From positions 1-14,268 of the forward strand of contig JAOXYB010033296.1 of NCBI GenBank assembly GCA_028565635.1: 14,268 nt of DNA. The letters are read 5' to 3'. Below the pieces are notes generated by a model. That model was not told where the DNA came from. It did not search any database and saw nothing but the letters and a program-made list of their open reading frames with translations. Within the stretch, counting starts at the first letter, position 1, and every line of letters begins with the position of its first letter. Of the stretch, positions 1 through 8,365 are shown in pieces. Source of the DNA: Phoronis ovalis. Taxonomy: Eukaryota; Phoronida; Phoronidae. The translations under genes and the position numbers were made by a program.

Positions 1-579
1 GTTTGCTATGTCATGCTTTAGATGAAATATATTACAATAACAAAGGAACTTCTGCTCATCTTTATCAGTATTGGCTCATATTTAATATCTTTCTATAAAA
101 TATGTGTCAAGCTTACTATATTATTATAATTGGTACTAAGGAAAATCAATTCCAGCTACTATACATACAGTGTGTATTACCACAGGCGGTATATATAGGT
201 CACAGACTGTAAAGGCGCAATCATACATTTTATTAATTTTATTTTGAGCAGTATTTAGTATGCAGGTTTTAGGGACGCTGGGTATTTTTACTTAGTTACT
301 AATTTAGTTTTGTCAATGTTTGGCGAAGCTGTGTGACTAATTGTGGTAAGAATTTTGTGAATTTTCATACTGCTAATAATTGTTTATCATTATATAGCAT
401 AACGAGGCCGACAAGCTAAGGTTCAATAGAAATAGTGAGGAGAATGCATGCATTATAGATATGATAAACTATGATATCAAAGCTCAAATGTATATGTGGC
501 ATTTTAATCATTTTTTGCTAAAATTAACATTTTTAATGCTCATAATAATGAATAACATTCTTTATAAATTATGTTTCAG
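1..579 (+). other. Intron of TRAK, left edge of window
   Basis: AT-rich, stop-dense sequence that ends in the exon 1 acceptor. I looked for the preceding family segment (LTTEQIEETLKY-like) in all forward frames and did not find it. The donor of this intron is outside the window. No repeat or RNA gene is recognised. Confidence 0.75.
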
Positions 580-656
580 TTTTATGCTCGGAGCGCTTAA
601 GCCAGATGACTAAAACATACAATGATATAGAGTGTGTCACACAATTACTTGAAGAG
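580..656 (+). CDS. TRAK1: TRAK exon 1 in window (HAP1_N start of coiled coil)
   Basis: Acceptor ATGTTTCAG, donor GAG|GTAAGA. It is entered with two bases of a split codon (probably Phe), then reads LCSERLSQMTKTYNDIE and on to LLEE. This lines up with the family's FLLCAERVGQMTKTYNDI segment. No start codon belongs here, so the exon is internal and earlier exons lie to the left. It ends on a codon boundary. Confidence 0.88.
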
Positions 657-3600
657 GTAAGAGGATAACATATCTCTAGTGTTTACAAAATATCATGAAG
701 GAAACTTTACATGATTTTAATGATATTTTAAAACTATGTTTAATTGCAATTAACACCTTTTACATGTCTTTTGATAAAAATTAGTGTTCAGATTATCATT
801 AAGCAACCATTTTTGAATGGAAACCTACTTGCAGAACATATATTTGATGTTTACATGGAATTTGTTATAATTCAATTGCTCTAATTGTTTACTCAAAACA
901 AACATTCAATGGCTTTTCTGTTTACTTTGAGGTTTTATAACAATATTTTAAACATGTCTCTTCTAGCTAGTAAGAGTAGGCCATAAACTCACTTCAATAT
1001 GTTTTTCTTATTAAAACATGATCAATATTTTATGCTAATGTACATTAATATTTTCCCAGACTAAAGAAAAAATATGTTTGATAAACTGAACTGATTTGTC
1101 AGTAGTCCAGATTGGGATAGAATAGTATTATCATATGTTCATATTTTTGATGTCTTCATGTTTCACAGAAAGAACGTGATTTGGAATTAGCTGCTAAAAT
1201 AGGTCAAACTCTTCTTGAATCTAACAAGGAGTTCAAAGAAAGAAATGAGACACTGGAAGAAAAATTAGGATTAGCCAATGAAAAAGTTGAACAGTTGAAC
1301 CATGATCTTGCCTTGAAAGACAATCTTCTTAGAGTATATATAACAGACCATGATCTCACTGATAGTGATGGTTCTCCATGGTAAGTGAATATATTATATC
1401 ATTATGTCATTAAATTCGCATTTTATGTGCCCTCTGTATGAATTATCCTCTGCATGACTTTTGAAATAGTCTGCACTGTTGCATTAGGCTTTCAGATGCT
1501 TTTAATGCGTGGATCATAATTTTCATAAACACCATAGTTACCCCCTTATAAAGGTCATGTCTGTATGTTGTAAGTGTTATCAGATCTGATCTGTATCACA
1601 CTTGTTTTTATAATAATGTATTTTTAATGTGTATTAACGAAACATTCATTACTTTGCACATATTCCCAGGAAAAGCAAGTTTTGCAAATCTAAATTAAAA
1701 TAACTGCAAAAGATACAGTTAAAAGTACTTTATGAAATTGTATGCATTTTTTAGTAAGGAAACAAAGTCATTTGATTTGGCATTGGTTAATACTGACAAC
1801 TTAAACAAGAAGGTCAAAATATTGGAAGAAGAAAATATTGAGTTAAGATTACAGGCAGACGTTCTGAAGACCGAAACAGATGAAGTGGAGATAGCAGAAC
1901 AAAGACTTGTCAAAGACTGTGTGAGACAACTTGGTGAGCAAAAAGAAAACATGACAAAATTAAATAACAAGTACTACTGACATTCAATGACATTCAAATG
2001 ATTTTTTTAAAGAAACAATTGCATTTTTTTGTGACACTTACTGGTTAGTTCAGGAGAGTTTAATTTAAATATTCCAATTCATTTCCATAATTTGAATTAC
2101 TTAATAAGTTTCAGAAAATTCTGTACTTTATAACCTTTTCCATTGACAGTTACTGTATTAAATAAAATTGCATCTTACTGTGGCCAAATCTCTATTCTAA
2201 TTTCATAGGTTAGTGTTATGAATGAAAACTAAAATAGTTTCATTGTACTTCTTGTATTGTAGACGATGCCCAAAAACAAATTAAAACTCTTCAGGATGAG
2301 CTGACAAAGAAGTCAGATGATTTTCTGAGGCAGCAAGAGGAATCAACACAGTTTCTGGCTCAGGTTGTTGATATGCAAAAGAAACTTAAATCGGTATGAA
2401 ATAAATGTTGCTAAAATTACCAATTCTATTCTTTTTACCAGATTTTTTATTCCAGCATATTGTTATGCATGTCCTTCACATATAACTAAAATAGGAATTG
2501 TTCAGGTTTTTATTTTCATTAAACTTGCAATTGCCTAACTTGTAGCCATACATATAACTAAATGACTGGTAGGCTATACTAGAAAAAATCCTTAAATTGT
2601 AATATTTGTATCTAAGTTAACGTTACTATTTGCTGATGCTAACTGGTACTTTGTACAAAACAATGACATCGGATGTAGGGGCAATGCAATTAGTTATAGG
2701 TGATATGCTAAACATGTACACACTGTGCTCTAGTCTCATCCGTATTATATTTAGTAAAATTTGGAGAAAAAAAAATTTGCAGCTCACAATTGAAAATATT
2801 GAACTCCAAAAGCATTTATGTGCATCACAAGATTCACAAAAGGAACTGACAGCAGAATTGAAAGATTTGCAGAACAGGCATGATGAATGTTTGGAAATGT
2901 TTATGGAAGCTCAAGAAGATATTAAAGCATTGAGACGGAAGCATAGGCCTCGTGCTTCTAGGTAAAGTTTTTGTCCTAGTATGAATTTTAATTATCATTC
3001 TTATTTTGAAGCATACAGCACTTGTGTCAAAATAGTTGATACTCATAATAATTGTATAGTTGTAATGCTGTCATGTAGCTTTGTTGTTGAAAAATTCAGT
3101 TTGGTGAGAGTCCAGACAGATGTTAACTAAAAATAAATTTTGTACTAGATTATCATGATTGTACATTTTTTTCAGGCACCACTATGGCTGCTCTCCATTC
3201 TTGCCTGGTGATTCCCTTGCCTCTGAACTAGAGCAGTCAATGAAAGATGAAATGGGTTATCCAGAAGGTTATAACCCAGAGCAGAGAAAGTAAGAAAACA
3301 TGCTCTGATTTATTATAATTGTTAGTATGAACTGCTGAAATATTTACATGCAGTTAAAGTATAAATAATACCAACTACCAAATACCAATATTTTTGATCT
3401 TCTGAAATATCAATTAAAGAGTGGGGAATAAAAGACTGGTCTTAACACATCTCATTTACTTACTTAACATTCACACATGTCAAACTGTAAGCTTTATATA
3501 CAGTAATTGGCAACAGAGTTTGTATACTATCATGATATCATTTTTGTCCTATTTTTCTTTTACAGAGAGCACAATTTAAAAATCTTTGAAACAGCCCGAT

Positions 3601-6600
3601 ATGCCAAACTTGCCAACCGCAAAAGCACAAGTTACTTAAGTATCCCAGGATCGAACATGGATTCAATGAATGGGAGTCCTGGAGCAAGCAGCACATCATC
3701 AATATGTCCGTCAGATAGAAGTTCAATGTATTTATCAGATAGCGAATCACAGAGTGAGTGTAGCTTCTCGGGTGATATGAGCATGGAATCTAGCACAGCT
3801 CGGTAAGTTTCGGTTCTTAAACATTGTTAGTTTGTTGATAAAGAGAAAAACAAAATGTTCATAATAAATTCTATATAAAGATGTATAACAATATAATTTG
3901 TAAGTTGCCTGAAATAAATTCTATTACAAGACTAATGTAATCATATCAGTTCTCAGTCATTGTGCTGCTTATGGGCCTTTATGTGTATGACATACATGTT
4001 TTTACATTGAAAAGTGTAATTTTATGTTCCTGCTTGTGTAGTATTGTTTTAATTTCTCTTTTTGTTACAAAACAGGAAACCTGGCAAAACAACGTTTCTG
4101 GGACGACCTGGAATACCCGGATCAAATGACCTTGAAACTGCTATACGAAGGTTAACACTGAGACGGCGTAATGACATGGCAGAGAAAAAATATATAGAAG
4201 AAAGCGAAGAGAGGAGGAAAAGGTAATTATGCTGCTTGTAAAAAGACAGGAATTTTATATTTTACAATATGAAACGTTGAGAAGGATAGTCTTAGATAAT
4301 ATGTAAAACTGGCATTTTATTTAATGTATAGCTTACCCATGTCAGAGAGACTGGTTATTCCAAGATATTTCTAGTTCTGAGAGGTGAAATGTTAAATCTG
4401 TTTCACAATTCGTATACTTCTTCATCCATTAAGTCTGCAGCTAAGACTACCACTGCAAATATGATTATTATTTATTACTGCATATCTGTTGAAGTTAAAT
4501 TTTGCCAGGCTTGGTATGAACGTTTATTGTGCCTATTAATATAACCATTCAAATTAGTAATACCAGGATCATCATGTCAACTATTAATGTTTCTATTATA
4601 TGAATATGGTTGTTTGTTATTATCTACAGACATGGAAGTGACGGATCTCTTACACCAACACCTTGTCGAACACCAGAAAGTTTTATGTCCGATGGGAGTG
4701 GAATATCAGGGTTGTCCAATCTTTCTGGCTCCCACTATGGATTGGGTTTCAGGATTCCAGAAAAATTACAAATTGTTAAACCCATGGAAGGTAAACACAA
4801 CATGCCTGTTTTTGGAGCTCCATGACAGTTACAGCTAATATTGATGAAAGTATAGTTATCATATCATTCAGGATTATAAAAAATTATATTTATTGCAAAT
4901 ATCTTTTTTTTAAACATTTGTTCAGCTATATTTGAAGATGTAACAATTTTGTAAATGTTTAGTTCAGACATTAATTTAAACGTATAAACTATATTTTATT
5001 TCTTGTTATTCTATAGTTTTCTCTGTTCAATAGTGTGTTGATCTAAAATATATCATTACTATGCGATTTTCCATTAGGTTCGGCAACACTACACCAATGG
5101 CAGCGACTAGCAACCCCACATTTCGGTGGTTTGTTAGAGGACAGGCCAGGCGTACAGAACAAGGGTGAAGAAAAAATTGACCTGGAGGATATTTATAGCT
5201 TCAGTGATTTCGAGGAAGATGGTGAGGTTTCAGTTCAATATCTATTCATTCATTTAGTTTTGTGATAGCCAAATATATTGGTGTGCAGTTTTCTGTGTTC
5301 AGCTTAAATATAACTTGTGTCAGATCTTGCTTTGCACTTAATCATTATGGACTGTTTGAACATGTAAGAGATCTGGTCTTTCAGGTTTGTCCAGAATTGC
5401 AGTTTTCTATGAAAAATTAATATTTGGGAATTAGACATATTGACATCCTGAAAAAGATAACACAATTGATCTCAAACAGGCAGTATAACATTATGTACAT
5501 GTACATATAACAGCTGCTCTCTTTTGCCTGGGTGTAAAATTATAGCAATATATACAAAAGTCATATTTCATGTTGTTAAGTAACATGTAAAAAAATCTTT
5601 TTTATGTAGAAAGGCCTTGTGAACTACATGAATACTAAATAAGTAACAATATTTAACATCAAAAAGGCTATAAATACACTTTGCAGCAACATGACTATTG
5701 CTTGTACTACAATTGAAGTACTAAAAATTCTTGTGTGTTGAGGCATTGTCACAGTGTTGTTCTATTTTAACGTGTTGGCTTTACAGATGTTGTGGAGCCA
5801 CGTAAGTCTTCTGAGCGCACCTCATCTGTTTATACGTACACTATGTCTACAGTGATGCACCCTAGCGATGATTATAACACCCAGGTGTCCAGGTAGGCAA
5901 TAATCAGTTAACTATGAGTTGTGAGCTTACATGTATGCGAGACTTTTAGAAACTAATTTGTACCGATAGATGGCTGTCATCTATACTATCGATAGGTGGC
6001 TGTAAATATCAGAACATTCATCATTTCCCAGTGGGTTTCATGGCTATATATTGAGCCTGTGACATCTTGAAAAAGACACAGTATTCTGAAAGTCTCTCAT
6101 TGTATAACAAAGCAAACTTTTATGTTCTAAACCCAGTAAAGCTTGAAATTTCATGGTATACAAACAGTTAGAAAGTACTGATTTCATGTTAATGCGCAGT
6201 GTAGTCAGCACAAAACAAGGGATAAAGACAATCAGTTGAGCTGACTTTGCTTTTGGCTTACTGCTGGATGTAACAGAAAATAATTACTTAATAGAAATTC
6301 ACAACCTTAGTTCTGCACAAGACTATGTAACACTACACTACCTTCATTTTTCCAAGTCACCACAACCAAATTTTACTTACTGACTTCATTTTTTCAGACT
6401 TGGTAAGTTAATGGATAAAAAGTAGGAGAACAGCAGAACGTTTTCATCTAGCTGTGTTTAAAGGATATATTCTCAATCCTACTGTCACCTCATGTTTCCC
6501 ATCTATTATAAGTAATCCGACTTGAACCCTTTCCCAGCTTTCAACATATTGGTGGCAAGTGCTTTATCCGATGCATCTTTTAGACAGCACAGTGTCTAAG

Positions 6601-8365
6601 AAACTTGCTTTGAAATTGCTGGCAATGTTTTATTATTGAAATAGAATTCTCTGAAATCAACTTCACGCAAACATTATATTCTGATTAAACCGAAAAATTA
6701 ACTACTAATAGGCAAAGGCAAAGCTAATTGTCTGATGATTTATCCCTTGTTGCTTATGACTGTATTCTTAATTAGTATACCGTGGTACTGGGAACTAAAT
6801 AGAGCTTGTCTCGAGCACTTTGTTACTTTTATGCTATTTTTAGCAGCTGTGAGTGTGATGCCTCATTTAATCATTATCATGCTATGTTAGGAGATTATAT
6901 TGATATATCCTATTCCACAATATACTCCATGAATATTCATTCAGATCTGGAATAAATTGAACAAGCCTACAAAACATATTTAATATATTTAGCAGACTAG
7001 AAGTTTCCAGCATGCTACACTTGTCAATGAATCAAAGAGCATGCACAGAACTCTGTTGTTGTTCATTCACAAAATGCTGCATTCTGGGAACATGTGGTTT
7101 CGTGACCACTAGGTCTGTAAATATCAGAGCATTCATCATTTCCCAGTGAATTCGTGGCTATATATTGAGCCAGTGGCATCTTGAACAAAAAACAGTAGTC
7201 CCCATTGTATAACAATGTATACTATTATCAGTAAGGATAAACAACTCTTCCTGAAATGTAGTAAATTGATTTAATTAAATGTGTTTTTCTTCCTTTCAGT
7301 TCAAGCAGTTCTACAAGGCCAAGCATCATCAATTTTTCTGACACCAAAGGAACCAGCACATTTAGCATGTCACTTGGATTAGCCTCAACATTAAAAGAAC
7401 GTAATCTTACTGCTAAAACTCTTCCATCGACAACTTGTATTTCTACAACATGCGTTACATCAAGCAGTAAAACTCCAAGAAGTGCAAGTTTAATTCCTAG
7501 CCCTGTGCGATATCCTAATATTGTTACCGAAACATTTTATGACAACACGAAGATACATCCATATAGTGTTTATAGTACTGCTAATACAATGCCATCATCA
7601 GCCAGACCAGTACCATCATTGACAAGTGTTCCAGACTTTTCACATCTTAGGATTATAGATAAAATAAAAACAGTAGGATTAGGAAATCTATTAATGCCAT
7701 CATCGTCATCAACGACTACAATGGCAACAACAACTGTTAGTATGGCTTCTACAGTTACCATGACAACATCAAGTAGTCTAGTGTCACCATCAAGTGGGTC
7801 AACTATGACAACTCCTTTCATTGGACGACCATTTAAAACAGATACCACACCATCAGCATTTGAAATGAAGGAAAACTCCTTGTCAAGAGAATCTAGTCTT
7901 ACGTCTCCTGTCTTAGCAAAGCAGGATCATATTCCTTTATCCAGCCTCTCTTTAAAGGCAGCTTCTATTTCCGTAACAAAGACTCACACATCAATGTCAA
8001 TGGCTGGAGGCTCTCATGTGACCTCTCCTATGTTGGGTCATGGAGATCAACCATTTACAATGCAGAGTATTGGATCTGCTTCCGGCCGATCTCATACAAG
8101 CTCTCCAATAATGGATGCACGTGAAATGTCACCATTTATGACACAGACAACTGGTTCATCTTCAGGACGTATGTCACCAGTTATGTCACCTGTCCTTAGT
8201 AGACGCGAAAGTCCTTTTATGCAAGTGTCGAGATTTCCAGAAACTGGAGTCAAAAGTGATAAAAACACTATGAGTAAAAGTATTCCACGTCGTAGTAATC
8301 GCCGTAGTCCTGAATTTGAACGGAAAGATGGACGTTTGCATCAAGCCATGAATCAGTTTAATTAA
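580..8365 (+). CDS. TRAK1: TRAK/Milton mitochondrial trafficking adaptor, 3' part, 12 exons
   Basis: Trafficking kinesin-binding protein (Milton in flies), an adaptor that couples the mitochondrial GTPase Miro to kinesin-1 and to dynein/dynactin. Twelve GT-AG exons join in one open frame of about 917 codons ending in TAA. Numbering below starts at the first residue in the window. Residues 1-265 belong to the HAP1_N coiled-coil region, with TYNDIE at 13-18, the CC1 box AAKIG at 34-38 and the Spindly motif LASEL at 274-278. Residues 300-530 are the Milton domain, with DLETAIRRLTLRR at 395-407, PEKLQIVKPMEGS at 469-481 and an acidic FEEDD near 524. Residues 563-917 are a low-complexity Ser/Thr-rich tail. 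The match to vertebrate TRAK1/2 is from memory, but it is collinear and dense through exons 1-10. The N-terminus is outside the window. Invertebrates usually have one TRAK gene, so TRAK1 versus TRAK2 is not meaningful here. Confidence 0.93.
1169..1380 (+). CDS. TRAK1: TRAK exon 2: CC1 box and first coiled coil
   Basis: Acceptor TTTCACAG, donor CCATG|GTAAGT. It opens with KERDLELAAKIGQTLL. AAKIG (bases 1190-1204) is the AAxxG CC1 box, which in BICD2, Spindly, HAP1 and TRAK binds the dynein light intermediate chain. A long charged heptad-rich coil follows. The exon ends in SP plus two bases of a codon that the next exon completes as Cys, so the apparent TGG-TAA ending is only intron read-through. 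Confidence 0.93.
1755..1933 (+). CDS. TRAK1: TRAK exon 3: coiled coil
   Basis: Acceptor GCATTTTTTAG, donor CTTG|GTGAGC. The first base completes Cys, then KETKSFDLA, LEEENIELR, LKTETDEVE and LVKDCVRQL. Vertebrate TRAK has LEEENVVLR, LKTETI and LVNDCVKEL in the same order. This is the kinesin-1-binding coiled-coil region in the family. An ATG upstream at 1732 lies in the intron's polypyrimidine region and is not a start. Confidence 0.92.
2263..2393 (+). CDS. TRAK1: TRAK exon 4: coiled coil
   Basis: Acceptor TATTGTAG, donor TCG|GTATGA. It reads DDAQKQIKTLQDELTKK, then RQQEESTQFLAQVVDMQKK, matching TRAK's RQQEEITHLLSQIVDLQKK. With the preceding single base it gives exactly 44 codons and ends on a codon boundary. 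It is too short to stand out as an ORF and was found by splice-site and homology reading. Confidence 0.92.
2783..2961 (+). CDS. TRAK1: TRAK exon 5: end of HAP1_N coiled coil
   Basis: Acceptor AAATTTGCAG, donor TCTAG|GTAAAG. It reads LTIENIELQKHL, then KELTAELKDLQ and CLEMFMEAQEDIKALRR, matching TRAK's QLTAELRELEDKY and CMEMLHEAQEELKNLR. The frame stays open about 150 bp upstream, but the sequence before the acceptor is intronic and does not resemble the family. It ends with two bases of an Arg codon. Confidence 0.92.
3176..3289 (+). CDS. TRAK1: TRAK exon 6: Spindly motif
   Basis: Acceptor TTTTTTCAG, donor GAGAAA|GTAAGA. It carries FLPGDSLASELEQSM, matching TRAK's LFPMDSLAAEIEGTM. LASEL (bases 3216-3230) fits the L-A/F-x-E-I/L Spindly motif that contacts the dynactin pointed end. 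The exon is 114 bp, a multiple of three, with phase-2 introns on both sides, so it can be skipped without breaking the frame. Confidence 0.92.
3566..3802 (+). CDS. TRAK1: TRAK exon 7: Ser-rich linker and start of Milton domain
   Basis: Acceptor CTTTTACAG, donor GCTCG|GTAAGT. EHNLKIFETARYAKL resembles TRAK's QKRVFETVRNINQVV. SIPGSNMDSMNGSP parallels the family's NIPGSNQSSAMNS, and a Ser-rich stretch (CPSDRSSMYLSDSES) follows. It is 237 bp and phase 2 on both sides. The long opposite-strand frame here is a shadow. Confidence 0.9.
4076..4222 (+). CDS. TRAK1: TRAK exon 8: DLETAIRRL Milton-domain core
   Basis: Acceptor ACAAAACAG, donor AAAAG|GTAATT. RKPGKTTFLGRPGIPGSND leads into DLETAIRRLTLRRRND, matching TRAK's GTPGSHDLETALRRLSLRREN. 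A highly charged helix (EKKYIEESEERRKR) follows. It is 147 bp and phase 2 on both sides. Confidence 0.93.
4630..4790 (+). CDS. TRAK1: TRAK exon 9: GSLTP and PEKLQIVKP block
   Basis: Acceptor TTATCTACAG, donor GGAAG|GTAAAC. HGSDGSLTPTPCRTPESFM parallels TRAK's RSGSLTPTESIM, and RIPEKLQIVKPMEG is almost identical to the vertebrate block. The TP sites at 434-441 are candidate phosphosites. Two longer open frames across this exon are other-frame or read-through shadows. Confidence 0.93.
5078..5221 (+). CDS. TRAK1: TRAK exon 10: conserved TLHQWQ block and acidic patch
   Basis: Acceptor TTCCATTAG, donor GATG|GTGAGG. GSATLHQWQRLATPHFGG and LEDRPGV match TRAK's GSATLHHWQQLAQPHLGG and LDPRPGV. The exon closes with LEDIYSFSDFEEDD, matching LDEVYCLNDFEEDD. 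It is 144 bp and phase 1 on both sides, so it is frame-neutral. Clear homology to vertebrate TRAK stops here. Confidence 0.93.
5787..5892 (+). CDS. TRAK1: TRAK exon 11: Ser/Thr-rich linker
   Basis: Acceptor GCTTTACAG, donor TCCAG|GTAGGC. It reads DVVEPRKSSERTSSVY, then TMSTVMHPSDDYNTQVS. There is little family similarity, but its phase (1 in, 2 out) fits both neighbours and no stop intervenes. It holds an internal GTAAGT (5802-5807) that looks like a strong alternative donor. Confidence 0.8.
5994..6110 (+). repeat. Direct repeat in intron 11, copy 1
   Basis: Shares CTGTAAATATCAGA, CATTCATCATTTCCCAGTG, TGGCTATATATTGAGCC, GCATCTTGAA-like sequence and CATTGTATAACAA, in order, with 7111-7215. 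Small indels and substitutions separate the copies, with roughly 80% identity by eye. It is preceded by a short local duplication (CGATAGATGGCTGT and CGATAGGTGGCTGT). Confidence 0.85.
6205..6256 (+). repeat. Candidate inverted repeat, left arm
   Basis: ACAAGGGATAAA, then GACAATCAG and GCTTTGC-like words, recur in order on the opposite strand at 6708-6765. The similarity is interrupted by small indels. The arms enclose the SINE remnant. Confidence 0.5.
6496..6590 (-). mobile_element. tRNA-derived SINE head (remnant)
   Basis: On the minus strand the sequence reads GGATAAAGCACTTGCC (an A-box-like tRNA promoter element, about 6555-6570) and, about 42 bp further on, GGTTCAAGTCG (6518-6528), which fits the B-box consensus GWTCRANNC. 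Spacing and order are as in a tRNA head. Many molluscan tRNA-SINEs contain the same 'AAAGCACTTGCC ... GGTTC' layout. The body and tail boundaries are not defined, so the ends given are approximate. It does not fold as an intact tRNA by eye, so it is not called a tRNA gene. Confidence 0.6.
6708..6765 (-). repeat. Candidate inverted repeat, right arm
   Basis: Its reverse complement reads AGCAACAAGGGATAAA, then CAGACAATTAGCTTTGCC, aligning with the left arm. It may be the second copy of a dispersed repeat in opposite orientation, or the arm of a foldback element. Confidence 0.5.
7111..7215 (+). repeat. Direct repeat in intron 11, copy 2
   Basis: Second copy of the 5994-6110 unit in the same orientation, about 1.1 kb away and ending about 85 bp before the last-exon acceptor. 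The pair could be terminal repeats of a non-autonomous element, a dispersed-repeat family, or an old local duplication. The sequence alone does not decide. Confidence 0.85.
7300..8365 (+). CDS. TRAK1: TRAK last coding exon: long Ser/Thr/Met-rich tail
   Basis: Acceptor TTCCTTTCAG. The first base completes Ser, then the exon is open for 354 codons to TAA at 8363. It begins SSSSTRPSIINFSDTKG and SLGLASTLKERN. A more hydrophobic, possibly helical stretch at 7637-7700 (FSHLRIIDKIKTVGLGNLL) is set in otherwise Ser/Thr/Pro-rich disordered sequence. Near the end, three to four imperfect repeats built on (T/S/M)SP(V/I/M)(L/M) occur, then a basic RRSNRRSPEFER end. In TRAK/Milton the C-terminal half mediates mitochondrial and Miro association, so a similar role is inferred. 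The ATG at 7367 is internal, not a start. Confidence 0.88.

Larger units (their letters stand above)
657..5786 (+). other. TRAK introns 1-10, no further features
   Basis: Introns are 657-1168, 1381-1754, 1934-2262, 2394-2782, 2962-3175, 3290-3565, 3803-4075, 4223-4629, 4791-5077 and 5222-5786. All are GT-AG and AT-rich with T-rich tracts before the acceptors. Reading both strands shows only short stop-limited frames, and no tRNA, recognisable mobile element or nested gene. Phases in order are 0, 2, 1, 0, 2, 2, 2, 2, 1, 1. Confidence 0.8.
5893..7299 (+). other. Large TRAK intron 11 with repeat debris
   Basis: The longest intron of the gene, GTAGGC to TTTCAG. Unlike the others it is not featureless: it contains a direct-repeat pair, a tRNA-like SINE head and a candidate inverted repeat, each listed separately. 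No exon was recognised inside it. Confidence 0.8.

Noticed and set aside
2630-2782. Open frame upstream of TRAK exon 5 as extra coding sequence
   Set aside because: It continues through the AAATTTGCAG acceptor, has hydrophobic content unlike the coiled coil, and would break the collinear TRAK match between exons 4 and 5.
4587-4838. 83-codon frame over TRAK exon 9
   Set aside because: Other-frame shadow. The conserved PEKLQIVKP block is in a different frame with matching splice phases.
6398-6402. Five-nucleotide microexon or recursive splice site (TTTTTTCAG-ACTTG-GTAAGT)
   Set aside because: Inclusion would add 5 nt and break the TRAK frame, and recursive sites normally have AG directly abutting GT.
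6583-6600. Hairpin TAGACA-GCACAG-TGTCTA near the SINE as an RNA gene
   Set aside because: Too short a stem and no further structure; expected by chance in a 14-kb window.
7570-7848. 92-codon minus-strand frame in the last TRAK exon
   Set aside because: Antisense shadow of the Thr/Ser-rich coding sequence, whose ACA/TCA-type codons read as Val/Asp-rich on the reverse strand.
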